This document shows positions 1-7,595 of a stretch of DNA of 64,000 nucleotides, in pieces. The DNA lies in assembly GCA_003217735.2 (NCBI GenBank), contig CP031585.1, forward strand, positions 5,287,501 to 5,351,500, written 5' to 3'. A program made the translations under genes and the position numbers. How positions within the stretch are numbered: the first letter of the stretch is position 1; the number at the start of each line of letters is the position of its first letter. The stretch comes from Marinibacterium anthonyi (GTDB lineage Bacteria > Pseudomonadota > Alphaproteobacteria > Rhodobacterales > Rhodobacteraceae). The notes beneath the pieces were generated by a model, which saw nothing but the letters and a program-made list of their open reading frames with translations, made no database searches and was not told the DNA's origin.

Positions 1-634
1 GGTTCAGGGTCAGCTTGCCGGCGCGACGGTTGTCGTCGCGGCCCTTGCTGCGCGGCTGACGCTGCTCGCGTTCGCGGTCCTGCTTGCGCGGACCGGCGTC
101 GGCCGCAGGCGCCGATTTCGGCGCCGCGCTGCGGGTATCTGCTTGTTTTTCGGCGGGTTTCGCTGCGACTGCCGCGGCCTCGGCTGCCGCACGCTTGGCG
201 GCTTCCGCTTCCTCGGCGCGCTTGCGCTCTTCCTCTTCCGCTTTCAGGCGCGCCTTCTCTTCGGCCTCGCGCTGTTCGCGTTCCTTCTGCTCCAATTCGG
301 CCCGGCGACGTTCGCGGTCTTCCGCGCGCGCCTTGTCCTCGGCCTCGCGCGCGGCGACCTCATCGGCCTCGCGCGCCTTGGCGGCTTGCACGGCCTTCAG
401 CCGGCGCGCCATTTCCGCATCGGAGATCCCTGCGGGACGGCGCGAAGGATCGCCGGAGGGCGCACCGCCGCCACCGCCCTTGCCCTGCCCGGGCTTCGGG
501 ACGACGACCCGCTTGCGCTTGGTCTCCACCACGACATTCTTGGTGCGGCCATGGCTGAAACTTTGCTTCACGTTCCCCGGACGGGAACCGCCACCACGTA
601 CACCCAAGGTCTTCTTGCCGTCAGTATCGCTCAT
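1..634 (-). CDS. infB: Translation initiation factor IF-2, N-terminal part (cut by window edge)
   Basis: IF-2 is the GTPase that brings initiator tRNA to the small ribosomal subunit. Only the first 211 residues lie in the window; the G domain and C-terminal domains are beyond the left edge. The start at 634 gives MSDTDGKKTLGVRGGGSRPG, followed by a basic stretch (KRKRVVVPK) and, from about residue 85 to 160, a long Glu/Arg/Ala-rich helix typical of the species-variable IF-2 N-terminal linker. It is the last visible gene of rimP-nusA-ylxR-infB and starts only 8 bases after the ylxR stop codon. Identity rests on this N-terminal pattern and the operon order, since no GTP-binding motif can be seen. 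Confidence 0.93.
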   Translation of the reverse strand, partial: MSDTDGKKTLGVRGGGSRPGNVKQSFSHGRTKNVVVETKRKRVVVPKPGQGKGGGGGAPSGDPSRRPAGISDAEMARRLKAVQAAKAREADEVAAREAEDKARAEDRERRRAELEQKEREQREAEEKARLKAEEEERKRAEEAEAAKRAAAEAAAVAAKPAEKQADTRSAAPKSAPAADAGPRKQDREREQRQPRSKGRDDNRRAGKLTLN

Positions 635-642
635 TAAGCTTC

Positions 643-1263
643 TTATCCTTCCCGACGGCGCGTATCGCCGTCCGTCTCGCGCATGCCTTTTAGACGATGC
701 GCATCCTCTACAACACGTTGGCTGAGTCCACCAGAGGCGACCGCCGCGTGTATTACGGTTTGACGTCCGAACGCCTGTCCCAGCTCGTCCGCCGACAGCC
801 ACCCGATATAGGTGCCGTAGTGCGGCGTGCTGAGCTTGGTCTTGCCGCGTTCAGAACCGTCGCTTGCCTGGATCAGCACACGGGCCTCTTCCTTGGCGAG
901 CAAGTCTTTCACTTTCTCGTAGCCGGCAACTGCCGCGCCGGACTTCCGTGCCAGGCTGATCAAATCGATCACCCGGCGCACCAGAAGCGCTTCGACTTGG
1001 TCGGTCAGATCCTCGGGGACCTGGACCTGCGCCTTGAAGGCGCGCGAGAAGAGCTTCTTCTTGACTGCCAGGTCCATGGCCGTGCGGGTCGACGCCACCC
1101 AGGCGCCGCGTCCCGGCAATTTCTCCAACAGGTCCGGGAACACGGTATTGTCCGGTCCCAGAACGAAACGCACGAGGCCACCTTTCGGTTGCACCTCGCC
1201 CGTTGCAATGCACTTGCGTTCGGACTCGCCCGAACGGTCCTTCGAGACGCCGCCGCGGCTCAT
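643..1263 (-). CDS. YlxR family RNA-binding protein with L7Ae-like C-terminal domain
   Basis: About 206 residues. The first half is a YlxR (DUF448) domain with the ESERKCIATGE start, a VRFVLGPD strand and the GRGAWV motif. The second half (from about residue 95, VRRVIDLISLARKSGAAVAGYEKV) resembles the L7Ae/L30e RNA-binding fold, and this fusion is common in alphaproteobacteria. It sits between nusA and infB, as in most bacteria. The open frame extends upstream to 1395, but that would run into nusA; the ATG at 1263, 25 bases after the nusA stop, gives a normal N-terminus. YlxR is considered a nucleic-acid-binding factor linked to transcription and translation; its exact role here is unknown. 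Confidence 0.9.
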   Translation of the reverse strand: MSRGGVSKDRSGESERKCIATGEVQPKGGLVRFVLGPDNTVFPDLLEKLPGRGAWVASTRTAMDLAVKKKLFSRAFKAQVQVPEDLTDQVEALLVRRVIDLISLARKSGAAVAGYEKVKDLLAKEEARVLIQASDGSERGKTKLSTPHYGTYIGWLSADELGQAFGRQTVIHAAVASGGLSQRVVEDAHRLKGMRETDGDTRRREG

Positions 1264-1288
1264 GTCAGCACCCAAACGGGGCCTGAGA

Positions 1289-2941
1289 TCAGGCCCCGGC
1301 CTCCGTGGCTTTGGAGTCCGGCTCGTCGCCGTCATCCGCTTCGGTTTCAGCGCCGTCTTCCGTGTCTTCCTCTGCCTCGAGGTCGGCGGGGTCAACCCAG
1401 CCCAGCACGATACGCGCCGTCATCACCAGGTGTTGCGCCTCTTCCAGGCTCACATCGAAGGATTCCAGAAGTCCGTCGTCCTTCACCCGTTCACCGTTCT
1501 CGGTGGTCCAGCCGCCGGCCAGTTCCCAATCCGCGCAGGTGGCGAAATCTTCCAGGGTCTTCACCCCATCCTTGGCCAGGGCCTCAATCATCTGGGGGGT
1601 GAGCCCCTCGAATTCAACCAGGCTGTCTTCGACACCCAGCGCGCGGGCATTTTCCAGCGCCGCCTTGGCCTGCGCCTCCAGGTAGTCCCGGGCCCGGGCC
1701 TGCAGCTCCTCGGCGGTGCCTTCGTCGACACCGTCGATCACCAGCAGCTCGTCGAGCTCGACATAAGCGACCTCTTCAAGGTTGGTAAAGCCTTCGGACA
1801 CCAGAAGCTGGGCAAAGAATTCGTCCAGGTCCAGCGCGTCCACGAAGAGCTGGGTGCGCTCTTCGAATTCCTTCTGACGGCGCGCCGATTCCTCGGCTTC
1901 CGTCATGATGTCGATGTCCAGGCCGGTCAGCTGGCTGGCCAGGCGCACGTTCTGCCCGCGACGGCCAATCGCCAGCGACAGCTGCTCCTCGGGCACCACG
2001 ACCTCGATCCGCTCGGCTTCCTCGTCCAGAACCACTTTCGACACTTCGGCCGGCTGCAGCGCGTTCACAAGGAAGGTCGGCTGGTCTTCGTTCCACGGGA
2101 TGATGTCGATCTTTTCACCCTGCAATTCGTTCACCACGGCCTGCACGCGGCTGCCGCGCATACCGACGCAGGCGCCGACCGGGTCGATCGACCCGTCGTA
2201 CGAGATGACGGCGATCTTCGCGCGCGACCCCGGGTCCCGGGCCACGGCCTTGATCTCGATCACGCCATCGTAGATTTCCGGCACTTCCATCTTGAACAGC
2301 TCGGCCATGAATTCCGGCGCGGTGCGCGACAGGAAGATCTGCGGCCCACGCGGCTCCCGGCGCACGTCCTTGATATAGACGCGGATCCGGTCGCCGGGGC
2401 GATAGCTTTCGCGGCCGATCTTCTCGTTGCGGCGCAGGATCGCCTCGCCGGCGCCCACGTCGACGATGACGTTGCCGTATTCCTCGCGCTTGACCAGGCC
2501 ATTGATGATGGTCCCGGCCCGATCCTTGAATTCCTCGTACTGGCGGTCCCGCTCGGCTTCACGAACCTTCTGCAGGATGACCTGCTTGGCCGATTGCGCG
2601 GCGATCCGGCCCAATTCGACGGGGGGCACTTCCTCGATGTACTGGTCGCCCACCTTGGGGTCGGCCATGTACTGCTTGGCCTGCTCGACCGTCAGCTCCG
2701 CCTGGTAATTCTCAAGCTCTTCGTCCTCGACCACGGTGCGGACACGGGTAAAGGTCGCCTTGCCGGTCTTGCGATCGATCGCGACGCGGATGTCCATCTC
2801 GGCGCCGTAACGGCTTTTCGCGGCCCGGGCGAGCGATTCTTCCATCGCCTCGACCACGAGACCGGGGTCGATCATCTTCTCGCGGGCCACCGCCTCGGCG
2901 GTCTGCAGGAGTTCCAGCTGGTTCGCAGATGTAATGGCCAT
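1289..2941 (-). CDS. nusA: Transcription termination/antitermination factor NusA
   Basis: 550 residues. NusA binds RNA polymerase and modulates pausing, intrinsic termination, Rho action and antitermination. Visible order: N-terminal polymerase-binding domain ([22 protein letters not shown], to about 130), an S1 domain ([21 protein letters not shown]), two KH domains including [22 protein letters not shown] and [15 protein letters not shown], then two helix-hairpin-helix-like acidic repeats (from about 360) ending in a very acidic tail. Length is normal for alphaproteobacteria. Its start is one base after the rimP stop, so the two are probably translationally coupled. NusA is likely to influence the terminator-like hairpin in its own operon leader. 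Confidence 0.97.
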   Translation of the reverse strand: MAITSANQLELLQTAEAVAREKMIDPGLVVEAMEESLARAAKSRYGAEMDIRVAIDRKTGKATFTRVRTVVEDEELENYQAELTVEQAKQYMADPKVGDQYIEEVPPVELGRIAAQSAKQVILQKVREAERDRQYEEFKDRAGTIINGLVKREEYGNVIVDVGAGEAILRRNEKIGRESYRPGDRIRVYIKDVRREPRGPQIFLSRTAPEFMAELFKMEVPEIYDGVIEIKAVARDPGSRAKIAVISYDGSIDPVGACVGMRGSRVQAVVNELQGEKIDIIPWNEDQPTFLVNALQPAEVSKVVLDEEAERIEVVVPEEQLSLAIGRRGQNVRLASQLTGLDIDIMTEAEESARRQKEFEERTQLFVDALDLDEFFAQLLVSEGFTNLEEVAYVELDELLVIDGVDEGTAEELQARARDYLEAQAKAALENARALGVEDSLVEFEGLTPQMIEALAKDGVKTLEDFATCADWELAGGWTTENGERVKDDGLLESFDVSLEEAQHLVMTARIVLGWVDPADLEAEEDTEDGAETEADDGDEPDSKATEAGA

Positions 2942-2942
2942 C

Positions 2943-3554
2943 TCAGGTCTTCTCCTCGGTCTCGTCGGACCCTTCGGTCTCTATCTCGTCAAAGGCGTCT
3001 TCGTTGAGAACGTCTTCGTTCAATACACCCGCCGCCTTCCGTTGGCGCAGCATTTCCTTGATCAGCTCGTCCGTCAGCACCAGCTTGGCATCGCTGAGCC
3101 AGTCGAACTGCAGCCCGATCGTCATGTCCTCGCCGCCCTCGTCGAGGTTGATAAGGACCTCGTCGCCCTCGATCCCGGCCAGCACACCCTTGAACCGGCG
3201 GCGGCCGTCGATCAGTTCGGCGGTTTCCAGCTTTGCCTCGTAACCTTCGAACATGTCGAAATCCTTGAGACGCGTCAGCGGGCGGTCGATACCGGGGCTC
3301 GACACTTCAAGCGTATAGGCATCCAGGATCGGATCCTCGACATCCAGAACGGCGCTCACGGCATTCGAGATCGCGGCACAATCGTCCACCTCGATGCCGC
3401 CATCAGGCTTGTCGGCCATGATCTGCAGCGTGGTGGACTTGCCGGACATCAGCCGGATGCGCACCAGCTCGTAACCCAGGTCCTCGATCACCGGAGTGAT
3501 GATCTCGGCCAGGCGGCGGTCGATGGCGGCTTTGGCGATCAGTGTGTTGGTCAT
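2943..3554 (-). CDS. rimP: Ribosome maturation factor RimP
   Basis: 203 residues. RimP is needed for maturation of the 30S subunit. The N-terminal domain ([37 protein letters not shown]) and the hallmark [14 protein letters not shown] are clear, followed by the Sm-like C-terminal domain ([19 protein letters not shown]). The acidic tail after about residue 175 is an extension compared with the roughly 150-residue E. coli protein. It is the first gene of the rimP-nusA-ylxR-infB operon; the ATG at 3554 follows a leader with a good promoter and a terminator-like hairpin. Confidence 0.96.
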   Translation of the reverse strand: MTNTLIAKAAIDRRLAEIITPVIEDLGYELVRIRLMSGKSTTLQIMADKPDGGIEVDDCAAISNAVSAVLDVEDPILDAYTLEVSSPGIDRPLTRLKDFDMFEGYEAKLETAELIDGRRRFKGVLAGIEGDEVLINLDEGGEDMTIGLQFDWLSDAKLVLTDELIKEMLRQRKAAGVLNEDVLNEDAFDEIETEGSDETEEKT

Positions 3555-3567
3555 ACGGTCCAGAACG

Positions 3568-3590
3568 AAAAAAACGGGCTCGCGGCCCGT
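3568..3590 (-). terminator. Terminator-like hairpin (probable attenuator) in the rimP leader
   Basis: On the minus strand, arms ACGGGC and GCCCGT close a 5-nt loop (3574-3590) and are followed directly by seven T residues (3568-3574). This is a textbook intrinsic terminator, but it lies about 14 bases before the rimP start and downstream of a good promoter. It therefore looks like an attenuator rather than the end of the upstream operon, which has its own hairpin element next to the stop at 3833. Confidence 0.7.
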
Positions 3591-3644
3591 CGGTCATCCC
3601 GGTGGAGCTTCGGACCCAGAGCCCGACGCGCCGCTGTTGAAGGG

Positions 3645-3673
3645 CATATACGCTTGAGACCGGCAATTCGCAA
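3645..3673 (-). promoter_or_regulatory. Predicted sigma-70 promoter of the rimP-nusA-infB operon
   Basis: Minus strand: -35 TTGCGA (3668-3673), 17-base spacer, -10 TATATG (3645-3650). Transcription would begin near 3638, giving a leader of about 84 nt that contains the terminator-like hairpin at 3568-3590. Predicted from sequence only. Confidence 0.5.
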
Positions 3674-3720
3674 CCCCGATTCGCCCTTGCCCGACCGTGC
3701 GCACCGGCGGCACGCGCCCG

Positions 3721-3751
3721 ACGGGGTATTTGGAAAGAGAAAGAAGCAGCA
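3721..3751 (-). repeat. Dispersed pyrimidine-rich AAATACCCC repeat, copy 1
   Basis: Read on the minus strand this contains CTTTCTCTTTCCAAATACCC. The same core occurs at 54621-54648 (plus) and, with small changes, at 15081-15110 (plus); related strings precede the hairpin elements at 3781 and 6483. All lie between genes. Function unknown. Confidence 0.6.
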
Positions 3752-3780
3752 GCGCGGCGCCCCTCTCTTCACCTTGGTCA

Positions 3781-3829
3781 AATACTCTCGGGGGAGTCCT
3801 CGGTCACGAGGACGGGGGCAGCGCCCCCT
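3781..3829 (-). repeat. REP-like multi-hairpin element, copy 1, at the 3' end of the solute-binding gene
   Basis: Contains, in tandem, a CTC/GAG-flanked G run, an inverted repeat TCCTCG-GTCA-CGAGGA (3799-3814) and GGGGGC-AGC-GCCCCC (3814-3828). A nearly identical block is at 6483-6532. Both end 3-4 bases beyond the stop codon of a minus-strand gene, which suggests a role in transcription termination or mRNA 3'-end protection. The order on the minus strand is stop codon, GC hairpin, second hairpin, then a T-containing stretch (AGTATTTG). Confidence 0.65.
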
Positions 3830-3832
3830 TCT

Positions 3833-4618
3833 TCAGGCGATCCACCAGCGTTCGGCGATCCGCCCGTCATCCAGGCGCGCGCGCCCCGACACGACCCGCG
3901 GCTGACCGACATGATCACCCGCCTCAAGCGATTCCGCGCCCTCGGCCACGTCGACGAACCCGTCACGCAAGGCTTCTTCGCGAACCGCGTCGTCGGTGAT
4001 CGCGATCACCTCGACCGTGTCGACCCACCCGGCCTGACCGTCCTTCCAATGCGCATCCACCCGGCGGCCCAGGTACTGCCGCCCGTCGCGGGCTGTCACC
4101 ACGCGGTAAAGCCCGGTTCCGACCCAGCCTTCCATCGCCCCGGGCCGCGCGCCGGCGGGCATCACCGACAGCATGGGATCGGACAGGCGGTAGGGAAAAT
4201 GCGGATCGCCCGCATGCAGGGCGATCTCGATCCCGCCGCGCACCGGGCGCGCCTCGGCAATATCCTTCGCCACGAGGCTGTCCTCCGCCAGCAGCGTCGC
4301 GACCGCGTCCTGCGCGGTGAAGCCACGTCCGTCGTGAAACACGGCACCCTCGCGCAGTTCGATCCGCCAATGGGCCGCGTCGCTGCTGCCATGCCAGGAT
4401 GTCGCGAGTTCCCCGCGCAGCAGCCCGTCCGGCGCAACCTCGGTCAGCGTTTCGAACACCGCGCCACGCGCCACGGCCGCTACGCCCTCCCCGTCTGCCG
4501 CCGCGATCCGCAGCCGGCCGCCGCGCCGGGGCAGGCCTTCGGCCGACAGCCCCGAAGCCGCCAGCAGGGCGGCCGCCGCACCCGAGGCAAACAGCGCACG
4601 CCGGTCCAGCCGTCTCAT
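3833..4618 (-). CDS. Short orphan peptide-type (family 5-like) solute-binding protein
   Basis: 261 residues. The N-terminus (MRRLDRRALFASGAAAALLAASG) looks like a twin-arginine or Sec signal, so the product is probably periplasmic. The mature part (FETLTEVAPDGLLRGELATSW, LREGAVFHDGRGFTAQDAV, GTGLYRVV) matches the first lobe of peptide/nickel ABC-transporter binding proteins of family 5. Normal members have about 500 residues; this one stops after roughly half and no permease or ATPase gene is adjacent. Its start overlaps the pip stop by 4 bases (ATGA), so they are co-transcribed and the pair may handle peptides. Whether it still binds ligand is unknown. Confidence 0.7.
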   Translation of the reverse strand: MRRLDRRALFASGAAAALLAASGLSAEGLPRRGGRLRIAAADGEGVAAVARGAVFETLTEVAPDGLLRGELATSWHGSSDAAHWRIELREGAVFHDGRGFTAQDAVATLLAEDSLVAKDIAEARPVRGGIEIALHAGDPHFPYRLSDPMLSVMPAGARPGAMEGWVGTGLYRVVTARDGRQYLGRRVDAHWKDGQAGWVDTVEVIAITDDAVREEALRDGFVDVAEGAESLEAGDHVGQPRVVSGRARLDDGRIAERWWIA

Positions 4619-5592
4619 CGTTCCGCCTCGGCGATCATGTCGGTCACCCGGACCAGTTCTGCGCTGATCCCCGGCTCGCTCAGGGCATGGCCGGCGTTGC
4701 GCACCATCCGCAACTCACCCGCGGGCCAGGCTTCGGACAGCGCATAGGCCGACGACGGCGGGCAGATCATGTCATAGCGGCCTTGCACGATGATGCCGGG
4801 GATCTGGGCGATCCGGTCCATGTGGGCCAGGATCTGGCCGTCGAATTCCAGGAACCCGGAGTTCATGAAATAGTGATTCTCGAGCCGTGCGAAGGCGCGC
4901 GCGTAATCCCCGGGGCTTTCGCCCGACAGGCCCGTCGAATGGATCGTGGCCAGCGCGTTCTCCCACGCCGACCAGGCCCGACCATAGCGCGTCTCGACCG
5001 ACAAATCACCCGAGAACAGCCGCTTGTTGTAGGCCTCGATCATGTTGCCGCGTTCATCTTCGGGAATGACGGATATGAAACGATCCCAGGTCTCGGGCCA
5101 GAACTTGCCGGCACCGCCCCCGTAGAACCAGTCAAGCTCGGCCTGGGTCATCAGGAAGACGCCCCGCAGCACCAGGTACTTGGCCCTGTCGGGATGCGCC
5201 TGGGCGTAGATCAGCGACAGCGTCGCCCCCCAGGATCCCCCGAAAACAACCCATTTGTCGATGCCAAGCTCTTCGCGGATCATCTCGATGTCGGCGACCA
5301 GGTGCCATGTCGTGTTGTTGCTGACCGCCGCATGGGGCCGCGACCGGCCGCAGCCACGCTGGTCGAACAGGATGATGCGGTACACTTCGGGGTCGAAATA
5401 GCGCCGCATCGCCGGCGAACATCCGCCGCCGGGGCCACCATGCAGAACGACGACCGGCAGCCCGGTCGGATTGCCGCACTGTTCCACATAGATCTGGTGT
5501 CCCTGTCCAACATCCAGCATCCGCTGGTCGAAAGGGTCGATCGGCGGGTAAAGATATTGCACGGCGCGCTTCTGATCGGCGGTTTTGTCCAT
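4615..5592 (-). CDS. pip: Proline iminopeptidase (alpha/beta hydrolase, S33)
   Basis: 325 residues. It removes N-terminal proline from peptides in the cytoplasm. Motifs: oxyanion-hole HGGPGGG at 51-57, FDQRGCGRS at 76-84, nucleophile elbow GGSWG with Ser120, the GRYDMICP acidic residue, and NAGHA with the catalytic His near the end. Length fits the family (about 320). The open frame extends to 5745, but the upstream part overlaps the divergent ubiG region and lacks family similarity; the ATG at 5592 gives MDKTADQKRAVQYLYPP, a normal start. It lies 49 bases from the divergent ubiG and overlaps the downstream solute-binding gene by 4 bases. Confidence 0.93.
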   Translation of the reverse strand: MDKTADQKRAVQYLYPPIDPFDQRMLDVGQGHQIYVEQCGNPTGLPVVVLHGGPGGGCSPAMRRYFDPEVYRIILFDQRGCGRSRPHAAVSNNTTWHLVADIEMIREELGIDKWVVFGGSWGATLSLIYAQAHPDRAKYLVLRGVFLMTQAELDWFYGGGAGKFWPETWDRFISVIPEDERGNMIEAYNKRLFSGDLSVETRYGRAWSAWENALATIHSTGLSGESPGDYARAFARLENHYFMNSGFLEFDGQILAHMDRIAQIPGIIVQGRYDMICPPSSAYALSEAWPAGELRMVRNAGHALSEPGISAELVRVTDMIAEAER

Positions 5593-5641
5593 CTGTCGGC
5601 TTATATAGATGCTGGACCTACAAGACCATACGGAGTGAAGA

Positions 5642-6388
5642 ATGCAAGGCTCTGAAACCACAGTCGACCAGGCCGAAGTGGCCAAGTTCGAAGCCATGGC
5701 TGCCGAATGGTGGGATCCTGCGGGCAAGTTCAAGCCGCTGCACATGATGAACCCCTGCCGGCTTGACTACATCACCCGCCAGATCGCGGCGGAATTCGAA
5801 CGCGACCTGTCGCAGCCCATGCCCTTCGCCGGGCTGCGGCTGCTGGATATCGGCTGCGGTGGCGGGCTTTTGTCCGAACCCATGGCCCGGCTGGGCGCAG
5901 AGGTACTGGGCGCCGATGCCGCCGAACGCAACATCCCCGTCGCACGCGTCCACGCGGAACAATCGGGGCTGCAGATCGACTATCGCCACGTGACGGCGGA
6001 ATCGCTTGCCGCCGACGGTGAACAATTCGACGTGGTCCTGAACATGGAGGTCGTGGAACACGTCGCCGATCCGCTGACCTACCTGAGTGCCTGCCGCGAC
6101 CTGCTGAAACCCGGCGGGCTGCACATCTGTTCGACGCTCAACCGCAACATGAAAAGCTACATGATGGCCATCGTCGGCGCCGAACAGATCATGCGCTGGC
6201 TGCCAAAGGGCACCCACGACTGGTCCAAGTTCATCACCCCCGAAGAATTGATCGACCTGCTGGGCCGGGCCGGTCTGAAACCGGTGGATCGCAAGGGCTT
6301 CGTCTTCAACCCGATCCTCTGGTCCTGGTCGATCTCGGACTGGGATCTTTCGGTGAATTACGTGACCGCCTCTGTCAAACCGGGCTGA
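5642..6388 (+). CDS. ubiG: Ubiquinone biosynthesis O-methyltransferase UbiG
   Basis: 248 residues. UbiG performs both O-methylation steps of ubiquinone synthesis with S-adenosylmethionine. Features: [29 protein letters not shown], a UbiG hallmark around residues 16-45; SAM motif [10 protein letters not shown] at 67-75; the [11 protein letters not shown] post-motif; and [14 protein letters not shown] near residue 195, the membrane-contact region of the family. It diverges from pip with a 49-base spacer, so the two promoters are close or overlapping. Confidence 0.96.
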   Translation: MQGSETTVDQAEVAKFEAMAAEWWDPAGKFKPLHMMNPCRLDYITRQIAAEFERDLSQPMPFAGLRLLDIGCGGGLLSEPMARLGAEVLGADAAERNIPVARVHAEQSGLQIDYRHVTAESLAADGEQFDVVLNMEVVEHVADPLTYLSACRDLLKPGGLHICSTLNRNMKSYMMAIVGAEQIMRWLPKGTHDWSKFITPEELIDLLGRAGLKPVDRKGFVFNPILWSWSISDWDLSVNYVTASVKPG

Positions 6389-6482
6389 TCGGCGGCGCTG
6401 CCCCCGGCTGTATTATCAGCACCCCCGAGAGCATTTCGACAAAGGTGAAACGAAAAGCCGCGCTTCTCTCTTCTTCTTGGCA

Positions 6483-6532
6483 AAAATACCTCCGGGGGAG
6501 TCCTCGGTCACGAGGACGGGGGCAGCGCCCCC
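6483..6532 (-). repeat. REP-like multi-hairpin element, copy 2, at the 3' end of marR
   Basis: Near-identical to 3781-3829: TCCTCG-GTCA-CGAGGA (6501-6516) followed by GGGGGC-AGC-GCCCCC (6518-6532). On the minus strand it begins 3 bases after the marR stop and ends in a small CTCC-CCC-GGAG hairpin followed by GTATTTTT, so this copy can act as an intrinsic terminator. An inverted, more degenerate copy of the flanking part (cf. 3768-3792) is seen at about 6418-6450. Confidence 0.65.
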
Positions 6533-6535
6533 AAC

Positions 6536-6979
6536 TCAGTCGTCGGCCTCAAGCCGCAACCTCAGTTCCCGCAGCACCGGCAACACGGCGCGCACCTTCA
6601 CGGCGCCCAGGTCCCCGACGATCTGGCGGATCATCGGCGTGATATCGGCAATCGCCTGGTCCCGCGCGCGCCGTCCGGCCGGTGAAATCGCCACCAGCTT
6701 GCGCCGGGCATCGTCCCAGTCCGGGCGGATGTGCACGTAACCGGCCCATTCCAGCTTGCCCAGCGTGTTGGTCATCGCGCCCCGGGTCACGTGGAACGTT
6801 GCCGCCAGCTGGGCCGGGGTGCGTTCATCCGCCACGACCGCCAGGTGGTTCAGGACCGAGAAATGCGACAGTTCCATCCCCTTGGGCAGGCTGCGGCTCA
6901 GCCGGTGGCGCAACAGCTGTTCCGTGGTGAGCACTTCGCTGAAAAGCGTTACCGCAAGGTTCTGGCCTTCGTCCGTCAT
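6536..6979 (-). CDS. MarR family transcriptional regulator
   Basis: 147 residues. A dimeric winged-helix DNA-binding protein. The recognition region (SHFSVLNHLAVVADERTPAQLAATFHVTRGAMTNTLGKLE, about 38-77) and the wing (GYVHIRPDWDDARRKLVAISPAG) are clear. In-frame ligand is unknown. Its start overlaps the stop of the shortened nitrilase gene by 4 bases, so it is the last gene of comF-grxC-nitrilase-marR. The regulator may control a neighbouring or distant gene; nothing in the operon is an obvious target. A REP-like terminator follows immediately. Confidence 0.88.
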   Translation of the reverse strand: MTDEGQNLAVTLFSEVLTTEQLLRHRLSRSLPKGMELSHFSVLNHLAVVADERTPAQLAATFHVTRGAMTNTLGKLEWAGYVHIRPDWDDARRKLVAISPAGRRARDQAIADITPMIRQIVGDLGAVKVRAVLPVLRELRLRLEADD

Positions 6980-7302
6980 GCGGGTTCGGCGAAGTCACGC
7001 GCGTTGGCCGGCGACGGGATCTTGCGCCGGACCGTATCCACAGCCGCAAGGTCAAGATCCACCAGGTGGCGCCCCGCCTCCGTCCCCGCGTCCAGCGGAA
7101 CCTCGCCCCACTCGGCCACGGCCATGGAATGGCCGTACGTGTTGCGGGCCCGTCCTGTTGAAGCGGGATGTGTGCCGGTTTGCGCCGGGGCCAGGACGAC
7201 GTCGGCGCCCCGGGCCGTTGCGTCGCGCAAGGCATCGATCACGGCCTTCAGGTTCGACGAAGGATCGTCGCCCGACGTGATCTGAACCAGCGCGATCCGC
7301 AT
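6976..7302 (-). pseudogene. Nitrilase-family (carbon-nitrogen hydrolase) gene with in-frame internal deletion
   Basis: 108 residues instead of the usual about 270-280. Residues 1-37 (MRIALVQITSGDDPSSNLKA...ARGADVVL) are the N-terminus of a Nit/omega-amidase type carbon-nitrogen hydrolase. From about residue 38 (APAQTGTHPASTGRARNTYGHSMAVAEWGEVPLDAGTE split across the family C-terminus) the sequence matches the last third. The middle, about 165 residues with the Glu-Lys-Cys catalytic triad, is missing without a frameshift. The gene keeps its start directly after the grxC stop and a 4-base overlap with marR, so translation coupling is intact. It cannot be an active hydrolase; a retained structural role or recent decay are both possible. 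Confidence 0.8.
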
Positions 7303-7560
7303 TCAGGCCGCCAGCAGCGCGTCGAGCTTGCCGGCCCGTTCCAGCGCATAAAGATCGTCGCAACCGCCCACGTGGGTGCCGTCGATGAAGATCTGCGGCA
7401 CCGTATGGCCGCCATTGGCCCGCTGCATCATCTCTGCCCGGCGGTCGGGTTCGGCCAGGATGTCGATTTCCGAGAAACTGACGCCCTTGGACGTCAGCAA
7501 CCGCTTGGCCGCATGGCAATAACCGCAGAGCGGCGAGGTATAGATGTCCACCGTTTTCAT
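7303..7560 (-). CDS. grxC: Glutaredoxin 3
   Basis: 85 residues. A small glutathione-dependent thiol-disulfide oxidoreductase of the cytoplasm. Active site CGYC at 12-15 (CPYC is more usual), the TVPQIFI cis-proline segment and GGCDDLYALE, which holds the glutathione-binding GG-D motif. The ATG at 7560 (MKTVDIYTSPLCGYCHAAK) was chosen over the longer frame to 7635, which would overlap comF and adds non-family sequence. The nitrilase gene starts on the base after its stop. Order comF-grxC-nitrilase is common in this family of bacteria. Confidence 0.95.
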   Translation of the reverse strand: MKTVDIYTSPLCGYCHAAKRLLTSKGVSFSEIDILAEPDRRAEMMQRANGGHTVPQIFIDGTHVGGCDDLYALERAGKLDALLAA

Positions 7561-7595
7561 GTCACGTATCCTTATATCCCGAGATCGCCTGGGAT

